NCBI RefSeq assembly: GCF_900102035.1
Contig: NZ_LT629689.1
Location: 5,331,001 to 5,395,000 of the forward strand
Length of the DNA stretch: 64,000 bases
Reading direction: 5' to 3'
Origin: Pseudomonas extremaustralis
Lineage (GTDB): Bacteria > Pseudomonadota > Gammaproteobacteria > Pseudomonadales > Pseudomonadaceae
Shown here: positions 23,935 to 31,721 of the stretch, piece after piece
Layout: every line of letters begins with the position of its first letter
Position numbering within the stretch: position 1 is the first letter of the stretch
Notes under the pieces: model-generated
Database searches by the model: none
What the model was told of the DNA's origin: nothing
Seen by the model: the letters and a program-made list of their open reading frames with translations, nothing else
Made by a program: the position numbers and the translations under genes

Positions 23935-24267
23935 ATGAAAGGCGTTTTCGCCCTGGCAGCCCTGGCGTTACTGGCCGGTTGCAGCAGCATGAACATGTTC
24001 AACAAGGCAGAGCCGGCGGACAAATGGACCACCTGGACCTGCGACAGCAAGGCCGAGGTCAACTGGCGTTTTGCCAACCAGGCCCATAGCGAGGTGGATG
24101 TACGCCTCGGCGGTTCGGACCAGGTTTACCGCCTGAAGCAGGACGTTGCCGCCTCGGGCGTGCTGTACAGCAACGACCAACTGGCGTTTCACACAAAAGG
24201 TGAGGAAGGCCTGGTTTACTGGGTGGCCACCGACGATCTGATCGGGCGTGGCTGCAAAGCCCCGTAG
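23935..24267 (+). CDS. MliC-family lipoprotein (C-type lysozyme inhibitor domain)
   Basis: 110-aa protein beginning MKGVFALAALALLAGCSS, a lipoprotein signal. The mature part matches the MliC beta-barrel: TWTCDSKAEVNWRF near its start, VDVRLGGSDQVYRLKQDVAASG, LAFHTKGEEGLVYW and a final GCK. The two Cys would pair. MliC proteins inhibit C-type lysozyme in the periplasm. The key loop residues cannot be judged by eye, so the inhibitor role is inferred. SD GAGGA lies 6-10 nt upstream. Confidence 0.82.
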   Translation: MKGVFALAALALLAGCSSMNMFNKAEPADKWTTWTCDSKAEVNWRFANQAHSEVDVRLGGSDQVYRLKQDVAASGVLYSNDQLAFHTKGEEGLVYWVATDDLIGRGCKAP

Positions 24268-24388
24268 GCGCAGCTTTAACGATTCAGTCGGTCAGACGTA
24301 CGAAGCCTGACCGGCAATAACTTGAATAGCAGCCGCCGCTACGGCAGGCTTGCACGATTAACGACCCTCGTCCGGGAGAGACAACACA

Positions 24389-25453
24389 ATGGCACTTATC
24401 AGCATGCGTCAAATGCTGGACCACGCAGCCGAGTTCGGCTACGGCGTCCCAGCCTTTAACGTCAACAACCTTGAGCAGATGCGCGCCATCATGGAAGCCG
24501 CTGACAAGACCGACTCCCCAGTGATCGTCCAGGCTTCGGCCGGTGCGCGTAAATACGCCGGCGCCCCGTTCCTGCGTCACCTGATCCTCGCCGCGATCGA
24601 AGAATTCCCGCACATCCCGGTGTGCATGCACCAGGACCACGGCACCAGCCCTGACGTGTGCCAGCGCTCCATCCAACTGGGCTTCAGCTCGGTGATGATG
24701 GACGGCTCCCTCGGCGAAGACGGCAAGACCCCGACCGACTACGAGTACAACGTCCGTGTGACCCAACAAACCGTGGCCATGGCTCACGCCTGCGGCGTTT
24801 CGGTCGAAGGCGAGCTGGGCTGCCTGGGTTCCCTGGAAACCGGCATGGCTGGCGAAGAAGACGGCATCGGCGCCGAAGGCGTGCTGGATCACAGCCAGAT
24901 GCTGACCGACCCGGAAGAAGCTGCCGACTTCGTCAAGAAGACCCAAGTGGACGCCCTGGCCATCGCCATCGGCACCAGCCACGGTGCCTACAAATTCACC
25001 AAGCCGCCTACCGGCGACGTGCTGGCCATCGACCGCATCAAGGAAATCCACAAACGCATCCCCAACACCCACCTGGTGATGCACGGTTCCTCCTCGGTAC
25101 CGCAAGAGTGGCTGGCGATCATCAACCAGTACGGCGGCGACATCAAAGAAACCTACGGCGTACCGGTTGAAGAAATCGTCGAAGGCATCAAGTACGGCGT
25201 GCGCAAGGTCAACATCGACACCGACCTGCGCCTGGCGTCCACCGGCGCAATGCGTCGCCTGATGGCCACCAACCCGAGCGAATTCGACCCGCGTAAATTC
25301 TTCGGCGCCACCGTGACGGCGATGCGTGATGTATGTATCGCGCGTTATGAAGCGTTCGGCACTGCCGGTAATGCTTCGAAGATCAAGCCGATCTCGTTGG
25401 AAGCGATGTACCAGCGGTACTTGAAAGGTGAGTTGAACGCTAAGGTGAACTGA
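24389..25453 (+). CDS. fba: Fructose-1,6-bisphosphate aldolase, class II
   Basis: 354-aa zinc-dependent aldolase interconverting fructose-1,6-bisphosphate with glyceraldehyde-3-phosphate and dihydroxyacetone phosphate. Features: [24 protein letters not shown] (split here for length), the zinc and catalytic region [43 protein letters not shown] and [11 protein letters not shown]. The Calvin-cycle-type subtype A is the usual Pseudomonas form. It is followed by a strong terminator and ends the glycolytic block. Confidence 0.97.
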   Translation: MALISMRQMLDHAAEFGYGVPAFNVNNLEQMRAIMEAADKTDSPVIVQASAGARKYAGAPFLRHLILAAIEEFPHIPVCMHQDHGTSPDVCQRSIQLGFSSVMMDGSLGEDGKTPTDYEYNVRVTQQTVAMAHACGVSVEGELGCLGSLETGMAGEEDGIGAEGVLDHSQMLTDPEEAADFVKKTQVDALAIAIGTSHGAYKFTKPPTGDVLAIDRIKEIHKRIPNTHLVMHGSSSVPQEWLAIINQYGGDIKETYGVPVEEIVEGIKYGVRKVNIDTDLRLASTGAMRRLMATNPSEFDPRKFFGATVTAMRDVCIARYEAFGTAGNASKIKPISLEAMYQRYLKGELNAKVN

Positions 25454-25474
25454 GCCTTGGTCGTTTAAAAAGAA

Positions 25475-25499
25475 GCCCGCAGCGATGCGGGCTTTTTTT
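25475..25499 (+). terminator. Intrinsic terminator of fba
   Basis: GCCCGC and GCGGGC pair around AGCGAT, followed by seven T. An A-rich stretch precedes it, so it may also stop the convergent small gene. Confidence 0.93.
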
Positions 25500-25513
25500 C
25501 GGCTGGAATTTGA

Positions 25514-25807
25514 TCAGGCTGCGTCAGGTGTATCGAAGCCCCGGTGTTCGATTACCCGGAATATGTCGCTGACGTCCTGGATTAATAGGCGTGCGGTGTT
25601 CGCTACGTTGTTGAGGTCGCGCTCGGCGAAGTCCGGCAGGCTGGAGCAGGCCATCAGGTTGAGGTGTTCGAGGGCGGCGCTGAGGCGTTCGCGCAGGCAG
25701 GCGTGGAGCTCGCGCAGCGGGGCGGCGCTGTCGATCAGGAGCACGGGGTAGTCGGTGGCGGTTTCGGTGCAGGGGGTGAAGCGGCGGGGTGGGAGTGGAT
25801 TGTTCAT
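25514..25807 (-). CDS. Small helical protein of unknown function (DUF3077-like)
   Basis: 97-aa protein with an acidic, helix-rich C-terminal half: LRELHACLRERLSAALEHLN, DFAERDLNNVANTARLLIQD and VSDIFRVIEHRG. It resembles the short Pseudomonas-only families (DUF3077/DUF6124) that occur in several copies per genome, but I cannot assign it firmly. No signal peptide. GAGGAA lies upstream of the ATG. The striking point is its ~240-nt structured leader with a good promoter. Confidence 0.72.
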   Translation of the reverse strand: MNNPLPPRRFTPCTETATDYPVLLIDSAAPLRELHACLRERLSAALEHLNLMACSSLPDFAERDLNNVANTARLLIQDVSDIFRVIEHRGFDTPDAA

Positions 25808-26047
25808 GGCAAATATTCCTCGTATCTAAAAGGACTACCGCCGTTCGCTGCGAAACGAATGGGTGGTAGCTGTGTGCGGGTTCGCAGACCGAGGATACGA
25901 GGAACCCGGCAGACCCGAAGGTCTCCCACACACAGCCACCATAAAGTAGACGCCGAACGCAGAAGCGCTCGCCGTTTCATTCATGCTGCTGGGTACACAC
26001 GTATCGTTAGGGCTGCGAAACCCTATCGCCGACCAATGCCGGCGACG
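25808..26047 (-). ncRNA. Structured 5' leader RNA of the small gene
   Basis: On the minus strand a 12-bp stem (25929-25940 pairing with 25865-25876: GGTGGCTGTGTG with CACACAGCTACC, one G-U) closes a three-way junction. Its two arms are AGACC-TTCG-GGTCT, with a UUCG tetraloop (25911-25924), and GGGTTC / GAACCC (25878-25907). A further hairpin with TCGCCG / CGGCGA arms sits near the 5' end (about 26025-26046). The leader ends at the SD of the 97-aa gene. A riboswitch-like, thermosensor or protein-bound leader are all possible. Confidence 0.7.
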
Positions 26048-26053
26048 GGGCGA

Positions 26054-26082
26054 ACTATAAGCGGCGACCCGATCCGCCGCAA
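26054..26082 (-). promoter_or_regulatory. Sigma-70 promoter of the structured leader
   Basis: On the minus strand TTGCGG and TATAGT are separated by 17 nt. Transcription would start near 26047, which defines the leader length. Confidence 0.7.
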
Positions 26083-26126
26083 CGGTCGTGTAGGACGCTG
26101 ATCCGCGTGTGTGAGCCCGGCTTGTC

Positions 26127-26218
26127 GTGGCGAGGGAGCTTGCTCCCGTTAGAGTGCGCAGCACTCCCTGGATTGGGGGGCGCTTCGCACCCCAGCGCAA
26201 GCAAGCTTGTTCGCCACA
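26127..26218. repeat. Degenerate REP pair
   Basis: GTGGCGAGGGAGCTTGCTCC and, inverted, GCAAGCAAGCTTGTTCGCCAC. Both arms are diverged relative to the other REP pairs in the window. An inner hairpin GGGGGCGCTTCGCACCCC sits between them. Confidence 0.75.
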
Positions 26219-26275
26219 TTGCGAACTGTCTGTGGGTTTCTCGGATATTGCCTACTCGACATGAGGCCAATCCAT

Positions 26276-26941
26276 TCAGTTGTGATCGATATCCAACTTC
26301 GCAAACGTCACCCGCGCGCCTTCCTTGCTGTTGCCACTGTTGTCCTGTACATACACTCCGGCCTTGAAGTACAGCGGCTTGCTGCCCCACGCCGCGCCGA
26401 TGCGCGCGTTCCACTCGCCGTCGGCGGCGTATACGCTCAGCAACCCGGCTTTGTTGAGGTTGATGACGTAGGTGAAGTTTTTCTCCAGCGGCACGTTGGA
26501 GGCGACGATGATGACCCGCCCGTCGCCGTCATCCGGGCGCATGCGCACTTTGGCGACGAGGTTGCCGGTCTGGGTTTTTTCCTTGAATTGGTACTCCAGC
26601 TTGATCAGCGGTTTCTGGCTGTCATAGGCGTGGATCTGGCCGATGACCACTTTGCCGGTGGAGGGCACTTGGTTGACGGCCAGGGTGGCGCGCAGGAAAT
26701 TGTTGGCGTCGGGGTAGGTCCAGTTGCGCAGGCGGCCGTCGGCGTAGGTTTCGCGCAGTTCGCTGCGTGGGTAGATGGCGTTTTCGGTGCGGGTGCCGGT
26801 GACCGGTGTCCAGAATTGCACGTTGCTGCCTTCTGCCTGGAAATATTGGTCTTTGAAGCCGCTCAGCAGTTTCGGGGTGTCGATGGTCGCGGGCGGGGAG
26901 CCGACCGGAATGCTCAGGTTCCAGGTGGAAAGATCAATCAT
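26276..26941 (-). CDS. Alginate lyase, polysaccharide lyase family 7
   Basis: 221-aa PL7 enzyme that cuts alginate by beta-elimination. The three PL7 signatures are visible: YPRSELRE (residues ~57-64, Arg and Glu in the active site), VIGQIHAYD (catalytic His in QIH), and YFKAGVYVQDN (catalytic Tyr). It begins MIDLSTWNLSIPVG without a signal peptide, as in P. aeruginosa PA1167, so it is either cytoplasmic or exported by another route. It is monocistronic. The usual YxxGxYxQ Asn is a Val-Gln here. Confidence 0.92.
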   Translation of the reverse strand: MIDLSTWNLSIPVGSPPATIDTPKLLSGFKDQYFQAEGSNVQFWTPVTGTRTENAIYPRSELRETYADGRLRNWTYPDANNFLRATLAVNQVPSTGKVVIGQIHAYDSQKPLIKLEYQFKEKTQTGNLVAKVRMRPDDGDGRVIIVASNVPLEKNFTYVINLNKAGLLSVYAADGEWNARIGAAWGSKPLYFKAGVYVQDNSGNSKEGARVTFAKLDIDHN

Positions 26942-27253
26942 GGTGTAGGCCTTTTTACAGAGTTGTGTAGGCTATGGCCCTTGGGCCGGACAGGTTCTTT
27001 ATAGGCGGTCATTACTCACTTGTTAATCAATGACTGACAGGTTATTGGCGTCAGAGGAATGCCAAAAAGCCATGTTTCCCGTAAGCCGTGGGTTGTAGAC
27101 GCCGACCGTTAGTCGGCTTCCTAACCTTTGGTGCGGTGATGGCACTTAGGTTACTTCTGATTTCCGGTATCCAAGGCTAGAGTGACGCCTCAGTGTCTAT
27201 CCGGGTTTTATCTCAGAAGTGACCGGGGCAGCTCCTTAAGGATGAGACGTAGC
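26942..27253. other. Intergenic region upstream of the GGDEF-EAL gene
   Basis: 312 bp between two divergent genes. It holds only a short inverted repeat, TAACCT at 27122 and AGGTTA at 27148. No clear -10/-35 pair was found. Confidence 0.5.
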
Positions 27254-29359
27254 ATGGAATGCGCTCCACACCACGGCGATGGCGGTTCGGTTCTTCTGGT
27301 AGTCGATGACTACCCGGAAAACCTGATCAGCATGCGTGCGCTTTTGCAACGCGATGACTGGCAGGTGGTGACCGCCGGCTCCGGCCTGGAAGCCCTCGAA
27401 TTGTTGCTGGTGTATGACGTCGACCTGGTCCTGCTCGATGTGAAGATGCCCGGCATGGACGGTTTTGAAGTGGCCCGCCTGATGCGCGGCAGCCAGCGCA
27501 CGTGCATGACGCCGATCATCTTTCTCAGTGCCAACGCCCAATCGCCGGCCGCCGTGCTGGAAGGTTATGCCAGCGGCGCGATCGATTACCTGTTCAAACC
27601 CTTCGACCCGCATATTCTCAAGCCCAAGGTCCAAGTGTTGCTGGAGCAGCAGCGCAACCGCCGGGCCTTGCAGCGCTTGAGCCATGACCTCGAATCTGCC
27701 CGCGCCTTCAATGCCTCGGTGCTGGATAACGCCGCCGAAGGCATTCTGGTGGTGAGTGAGGCGGGCGTGATCGAGTACGCCAACCCGGCGATTTCGCGCC
27801 TGCTCAACGCCAAGATCGATGAGTTGCAGGGCCAGGAATTCCTGGGTTTCCTGCAAAAGCCCCACGTACCGGCCTGGCCGGACTCGCAGATGTACGCCGC
27901 TTACCGCCTGCACGAAACTTGGCGCCTGCACGATGCCCTCCTGCGCACTGGCCGTAGCCAGCAGGTGCCGGTGGCGTTGTCCTGCGCGCCATTGCCCGCC
28001 GAGCAGAGGGCCATGGTGGTGACGGTGCTGGACATGTCCGAAGTGCGCCACTTGCATCAGCAATTGGAGTTCCAGGCGGTCACCGACCCGCTGACCGGGC
28101 TGTTGAACCGGCGCGGTTTCCATCAGGCGGTCGAAAGCATCCTGCTGCGCGGCGAGCGTGGGGATCAATCCCTGGTGTTGCTCTACCTGGACCTCGATGG
28201 CTTCAAGCGCGTCAACGATTCCCTTGGGCACGATGCCGGCGACCGGGTGCTGCGCTGGGTCTCGGAGCAGTTGCAGAGTTGCCTGCGTTCCTACGACATT
28301 CTCGGGCGCATGGGGGGCGATGAATTTACCGCGTTGCTGGAGCTGGAGTTCCCGGAGCAGGCGGCAAAAATTTCGGAAGAACTGATCGAACGGGTGTCTA
28401 TTTGCCAGCAGGTCGACGGTTTGGATGTGATGCTCGGCGTCAGCATCGGCATCGCTACGTTTCCCGACTGCGGCTCGGACCTCAATGGCCTGCTGCGCGC
28501 CGCTGACATTGCGATGTATGAAGCCAAGCGCGCGGGTCGTCAGCAATATCGCTATTACGATCAGGAAATGAACGGTCGCGCCCGCTCGCGCCTGATGCTG
28601 GAAGACAGCGTGCGCACCGCGATCGACAACAAGGACTTCACCCTGGTGTACCAGCCGCAGGTGTCCCTGGCGGACGGTCGTTTGCGTGGCGTCGAAGCGC
28701 TGTTGCGCTGGCAGCACCCCAGCGTCGGCGATGTGCCGCCGGGGTTGTTTTTGCCGTTGCTGGAAGAGGCGCGGCTGATCAGTCAACTGAGCGCCTGGAT
28801 TTACCAGCAGGCCGGTGCCCAGCGCCAGGCCTGGCAAACCACTTTTGATGAAGAGTTGGTGTTGAGCGTGAGCCTGAGCAGCAGCCAGTTCAATATGCCC
28901 AACCTGGCCAACCAGATGCAGCAGGTGATTGAGCGACATGGGTTGCAGGCACGGCAGCTGGAGGTGGCCATCGGCGAAGACTGCCTGATGAACAACCTGG
29001 AAGAAGCCACCAAGCAACTCAAGCTGCTGCGCCACGTCGGGGTGCGTATCGCCCTGGATGATTTCGGTTGTGGGCCGTGTTCCCTGGCGCATCTGCGCGA
29101 CCTGGCCTTCGACACCCTCAAGCTCGACCCGCAACTGGTCGCACGCCTGCCGGGCTCGGTGCGCGATGCAGCGATGGCGCGCAGCATTATCGAACTGTGC
29201 GGGCATTTCGAGGTGCTGGTGGTGGCCGAAGGCGTGGAAACCCCCGAACAGGCGCAATGGCTCAAGGCCAATGGCTGCGCGTTTATCCAGGGGCCCTGGG
29301 CGGCGCAGCCGTTGATGGCCGAGGACGTGGTGCACTGGTCGCGCGCCCGCGTCCGTTGA
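27254..29359 (+). CDS. Response regulator with PAS, GGDEF and degenerate EAL domains
   Basis: 701-aa c-di-GMP protein. REC domain (residues ~12-130) has the acidic pair DD, phospho-acceptor Asp62 (LLDVKMPGMDG) and Lys115 (FKPF). A PAS-like domain follows (~150-265). GGDEF (~275-435) is intact (GGDEF 354-358) with a product-inhibition I-site RSYD exactly five residues before it. The EAL domain (~450-695) keeps EAL 481-483, DDFG, Lys623 and AEGVE, but the Mg-binding Asn is Ser540 and the LExE Glu is Ala572. So it should synthesise, not degrade, c-di-GMP under phosphorelay control. Architecture recalls P. putida CfcR (Rup4959). Start 27254 chosen for a GAG SD; 27242 is an alternative. Confidence 0.9.
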   Translation: MECAPHHGDGGSVLLVVDDYPENLISMRALLQRDDWQVVTAGSGLEALELLLVYDVDLVLLDVKMPGMDGFEVARLMRGSQRTCMTPIIFLSANAQSPAAVLEGYASGAIDYLFKPFDPHILKPKVQVLLEQQRNRRALQRLSHDLESARAFNASVLDNAAEGILVVSEAGVIEYANPAISRLLNAKIDELQGQEFLGFLQKPHVPAWPDSQMYAAYRLHETWRLHDALLRTGRSQQVPVALSCAPLPAEQRAMVVTVLDMSEVRHLHQQLEFQAVTDPLTGLLNRRGFHQAVESILLRGERGDQSLVLLYLDLDGFKRVNDSLGHDAGDRVLRWVSEQLQSCLRSYDILGRMGGDEFTALLELEFPEQAAKISEELIERVSICQQVDGLDVMLGVSIGIATFPDCGSDLNGLLRAADIAMYEAKRAGRQQYRYYDQEMNGRARSRLMLEDSVRTAIDNKDFTLVYQPQVSLADGRLRGVEALLRWQHPSVGDVPPGLFLPLLEEARLISQLSAWIYQQAGAQRQAWQTTFDEELVLSVSLSSSQFNMPNLANQMQQVIERHGLQARQLEVAIGEDCLMNNLEEATKQLKLLRHVGVRIALDDFGCGPCSLAHLRDLAFDTLKLDPQLVARLPGSVRDAAMARSIIELCGHFEVLVVAEGVETPEQAQWLKANGCAFIQGPWAAQPLMAEDVVHWSRARVR

Positions 29360-29401
29360 ATTCGCTACACTGGCGCCTATCCACGCCCTGTTGCAGACCC
29401 C

Positions 29402-29902
29402 ATGACCGCGCTGAAATACCTCCAGGCTTACCCCGCTGCCCTCCAGGAACAAGTGCGCCAACTGATCGCCAAGGACCAGTTGGGCGCCTACCTGGAGCAG
29501 CGTTACCCCGAACGCCATGCCGTGCAGAGCGACAAGGCGTTGTACGCCTATGCCCTGGCCTTGAAACAGGAACACCTGCGTAATGCGCCGGCCATCGACA
29601 AGGTGCTGTTCGATAACCGTCTGGACCTGACCCACCGCGCCCTGGGCCTGCACACCACGATTTCGCGGATTCAGGGCGGCAATCTCAAAGCCAAGAAAGA
29701 GATTCGCATTGCCGCGCTGTTCAAAGAGGCCGCGCCGGAATTCCTGCGCATGATCGTGGTGCACGAGCTGGCGCACTTCAAGGAATCGGACCACAACAAG
29801 GCGTTCTATAAACTCTGCGAATACATGATGCCCGGCTACCATCAGGTGGAATTCGACCTGCGGGTGTACCTCACGTATCGCGACCTGCAGGGCAAACCCT
29901 GA
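29402..29902 (+). CDS. YgjP-like metallopeptidase domain protein (DUF45)
   Basis: 166-aa protein with a C-terminal zinc-peptidase core: HELAHFKESDH gives HExxH (His121, Glu122, His125) and a third ligand His131, followed by FYKLCEYMMPGYHQVEFDLR, typical of the YgjP/SprT-like DUF45 family. The N-terminal ~70 residues are helical and less conserved. The gene starts about 40 nt after the GGDEF-EAL stop and 19 nt before the next gene, so it may belong to a small operon. The substrate is unknown. Confidence 0.86.
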   Translation: MTALKYLQAYPAALQEQVRQLIAKDQLGAYLEQRYPERHAVQSDKALYAYALALKQEHLRNAPAIDKVLFDNRLDLTHRALGLHTTISRIQGGNLKAKKEIRIAALFKEAAPEFLRMIVVHELAHFKESDHNKAFYKLCEYMMPGYHQVEFDLRVYLTYRDLQGKP

Positions 29903-29921
29903 CCGCACAAGGCGACCGACC

Positions 29922-30218
29922 ATGGATGTGAGCAAGACCAAGAGCAGCTTCTACCGCCGCCTGTACGTGGCCTACCTGATCGACAGCGGGCAGGCCAGCA
30001 GCGTCCCGGCGCTGACCGACGTCACGGGCATGCCGCGGCGCACCGCACAGGACACGATTGCGGCGTTGGCCGACTTGGATATCGTCTGTGAGTTCGAGCA
30101 GGAAGACGGCGCGCGCAACCATGCCGGGCGCTATCGGATTCGTGAGTGGGGGGCGATTGACCGGCGTTGGATCGAGGCGAATCTCAGCCAGATCAAGCGG
30201 GTTCTGGATTACCCCTGA
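29922..30218 (+). CDS. Winged-helix DNA-binding protein (small)
   Basis: 98-aa protein. Residues ~15-60 form a helix-turn-helix (AYLIDSGQASSVPALTDVTG, MPRRTAQDTIAALADLDIVC) and the wing is likely EQEDGARNHAGRYRIREWG. Such small winged-helix proteins resemble E. coli YfeC-type regulators. It follows the YgjP-like gene by 19 nt. The target is unknown. Plausible as a local transcription factor. Confidence 0.75.
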   Translation: MDVSKTKSSFYRRLYVAYLIDSGQASSVPALTDVTGMPRRTAQDTIAALADLDIVCEFEQEDGARNHAGRYRIREWGAIDRRWIEANLSQIKRVLDYP

Positions 30219-30239
30219 GTTCGGCGGTGGCTGGGCCGA

Positions 30240-30300
30240 CATTATCGGGAGCAAGCCCCCTCCCACGGTCGAGGGTGGGAGGGGGCTTGCTCCCGATGGC
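30240..30300. repeat. REP pair (compact), GGGAGGGGGCTTGCTCCCGAT type
   Basis: CGGGAGCAAGCCCCCTCCCA and its inverse GGGAGGGGGCTTGCTCCCGA are separated by only about 10 nt, forming a nearly perfect long hairpin at the convergent gene ends. Confidence 0.9.
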
Positions 30301-30304
30301 ATCC

Positions 30305-30757
30305 TCAGGCGCGCCGCATGCCTATATGGGGGATGTCATCCTCCAGGTATTCCTCGCCCGCCACCAGGAAGCCATACCGCGCGTAATACCCCTGCAAATG
30401 CGCCTGGGCGCAGAGGAAGATCGGTGTGTCCGGCCAGATATCGTCAATTTGCTTGAGTGCTTCGACCATCAATCGGTGCCCCAGCCCGGTGCCCCTTGCC
30501 GCTGGCGCGACGATCACCCGGCCGACGACCACGTCGCCGCCCTGGGTGTCCGGGTCCAACAGGCGCAGGTAGGCCACCAGCTCATCGTCCTTCCAGGCCA
30601 TCAAGTGGTGGGTATCGCCCAGCAGATCCTGCCCATCGATGTCTTGATAGATGCATTTTTGCTCGACGACGAAAACCTCGTTGCGCAGGCGCAAGATCGC
30701 GTAGAGCTGCTCTTTGCCGAGGTCGTTGTGGTGTTTGCAGACCCAATCGACTGTCAT
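30305..30757 (-). CDS. GNAT-family N-acetyltransferase, ElaA-like
   Basis: 150-aa acetyltransferase. Features: LYAILRLRNEVFVVEQKC at the N-terminus (typical ElaA), DGQDLLGDTHHLMAW, the acetyl-CoA site VGRVIVAPAARGTGLGHRLM, and AQAHLQGYYARYGF near the C-terminus. The ATG at 30757 follows GGGAG. The longer in-frame extension to 30844 is not supported. The substrate is unknown. Confidence 0.92.
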   Translation of the reverse strand: MTVDWVCKHHNDLGKEQLYAILRLRNEVFVVEQKCIYQDIDGQDLLGDTHHLMAWKDDELVAYLRLLDPDTQGGDVVVGRVIVAPAARGTGLGHRLMVEALKQIDDIWPDTPIFLCAQAHLQGYYARYGFLVAGEEYLEDDIPHIGMRRA

Positions 30758-30958
30758 GGTGTGTTCTCCCATAGATGTCTGTTCCTGATAGTAGGCGTGG
30801 CGGCCAATGCTGTCTAAATCAGCCAGTGTCGCGAATGAAGTCAATTAGCCACTACTGAGTGCGTTCGCGCCCCGTTTCTTTGTGTAATCTGAGCTACTGT
30901 TAGATGCTCAGGCGCCGCCTGAGCCAAGGCCACCGCCTGCTTGCCAAGGATTTTGAGC

Positions 30959-31696
30959 ATGCCGCGATTCTCTCGTGCCGTTGCTTTATTTGGAGTGTTG
31001 TTGCTGGCGATGCCAGCGCTCGCACAGCGTCTGCGCCTGGTAGCGGATGCCTGGCCACCGTTTACCGACGCCACGTTGATCAATGGCGGTTTGGCCACGG
31101 ACATCGTCAGCACGGCCCTGGCCCGAGCGGGCTATGCCAGTGAATTCGAACAGGTGCCCTGGGCCCGTGCGCTGATGGGCGTGGGCGACGGGCGCTATGA
31201 CGTGGTGGTCAACGCCTGGTATGACGAGGCGCGTACGCACCTGGGGCAGTTTTCCGGTGAATACCTGCTCAACCGCGTGCGCCTGATCAAGCGCCGCGAC
31301 GACCCCATCGACTTCCAGCGTCTTGAGCAATTGCACGACTACCCCATCGCGGTGGTGCGCGGTTATGCCTATTCGGCGGCGTTCGACGGGGATACGCAGT
31401 TGCAGAAAGTCCCGGTGCACAACTTCGTCATGGCCGTGCGCATGCTGGCGGCGCAACGGGTGCGACTGACCCTGGAGGATGAGTATGTGGCGCGCTATTA
31501 CCTGTCACGCGAATCGCCACGGGTGCGCAATGCGGTGGAGTTTTTACCCAAGCCGTTGAGCGAAAACAGCCTGCATATCCTGGTCAGCCTGAAAAACCCC
31601 GAGCATGCACAGATCGTTGCCGGGTTTGATCGGGAGATTGCCAAGATGAAGGCCGATGGCAGTTATGAGCGGTTGATGCGCTTGCATGGGATGTGA
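30959..31696 (+). CDS. Periplasmic solute-binding protein (SBP family 3-like)
   Basis: 245-aa secreted protein with signal peptide (MPRFSRAVALFGVLLLAMP, cleavage after ALA) and the family-3 pattern: LRLVADAWPPFTDATLINGG, IVSTALARAGYASEFEQVPW, GDGRYDVVVNAWYDEARTH, LHDYPIAVVRGYAYSAAFD. ATG at 30959 follows AAGGA. An in-frame TTG at 30941 is rejected because the signal peptide begins here. No transporter genes are adjacent; orphan binding protein. A relative lies at 5098-5889, but the two differ throughout. Confidence 0.88.
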   Translation: MPRFSRAVALFGVLLLAMPALAQRLRLVADAWPPFTDATLINGGLATDIVSTALARAGYASEFEQVPWARALMGVGDGRYDVVVNAWYDEARTHLGQFSGEYLLNRVRLIKRRDDPIDFQRLEQLHDYPIAVVRGYAYSAAFDGDTQLQKVPVHNFVMAVRMLAAQRVRLTLEDEYVARYYLSRESPRVRNAVEFLPKPLSENSLHILVSLKNPEHAQIVAGFDREIAKMKADGSYERLMRLHGM

Positions 31697-31721
31697 CGGA
31701 GCGGGTTTGTCGTGGCAAGCC

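Noticed and set aside
27122..27153. TAACCT/AGGTTA inverted repeat
   Set aside because: Only 6 bp with a 20-nt gap; may be chance.
27236..29941. 901-codon open frame opposite the GGDEF-EAL gene
   Set aside because: Mirror frame of a GC-rich gene. It has no domain pattern, whereas the plus strand has REC, GGDEF and EAL motifs.
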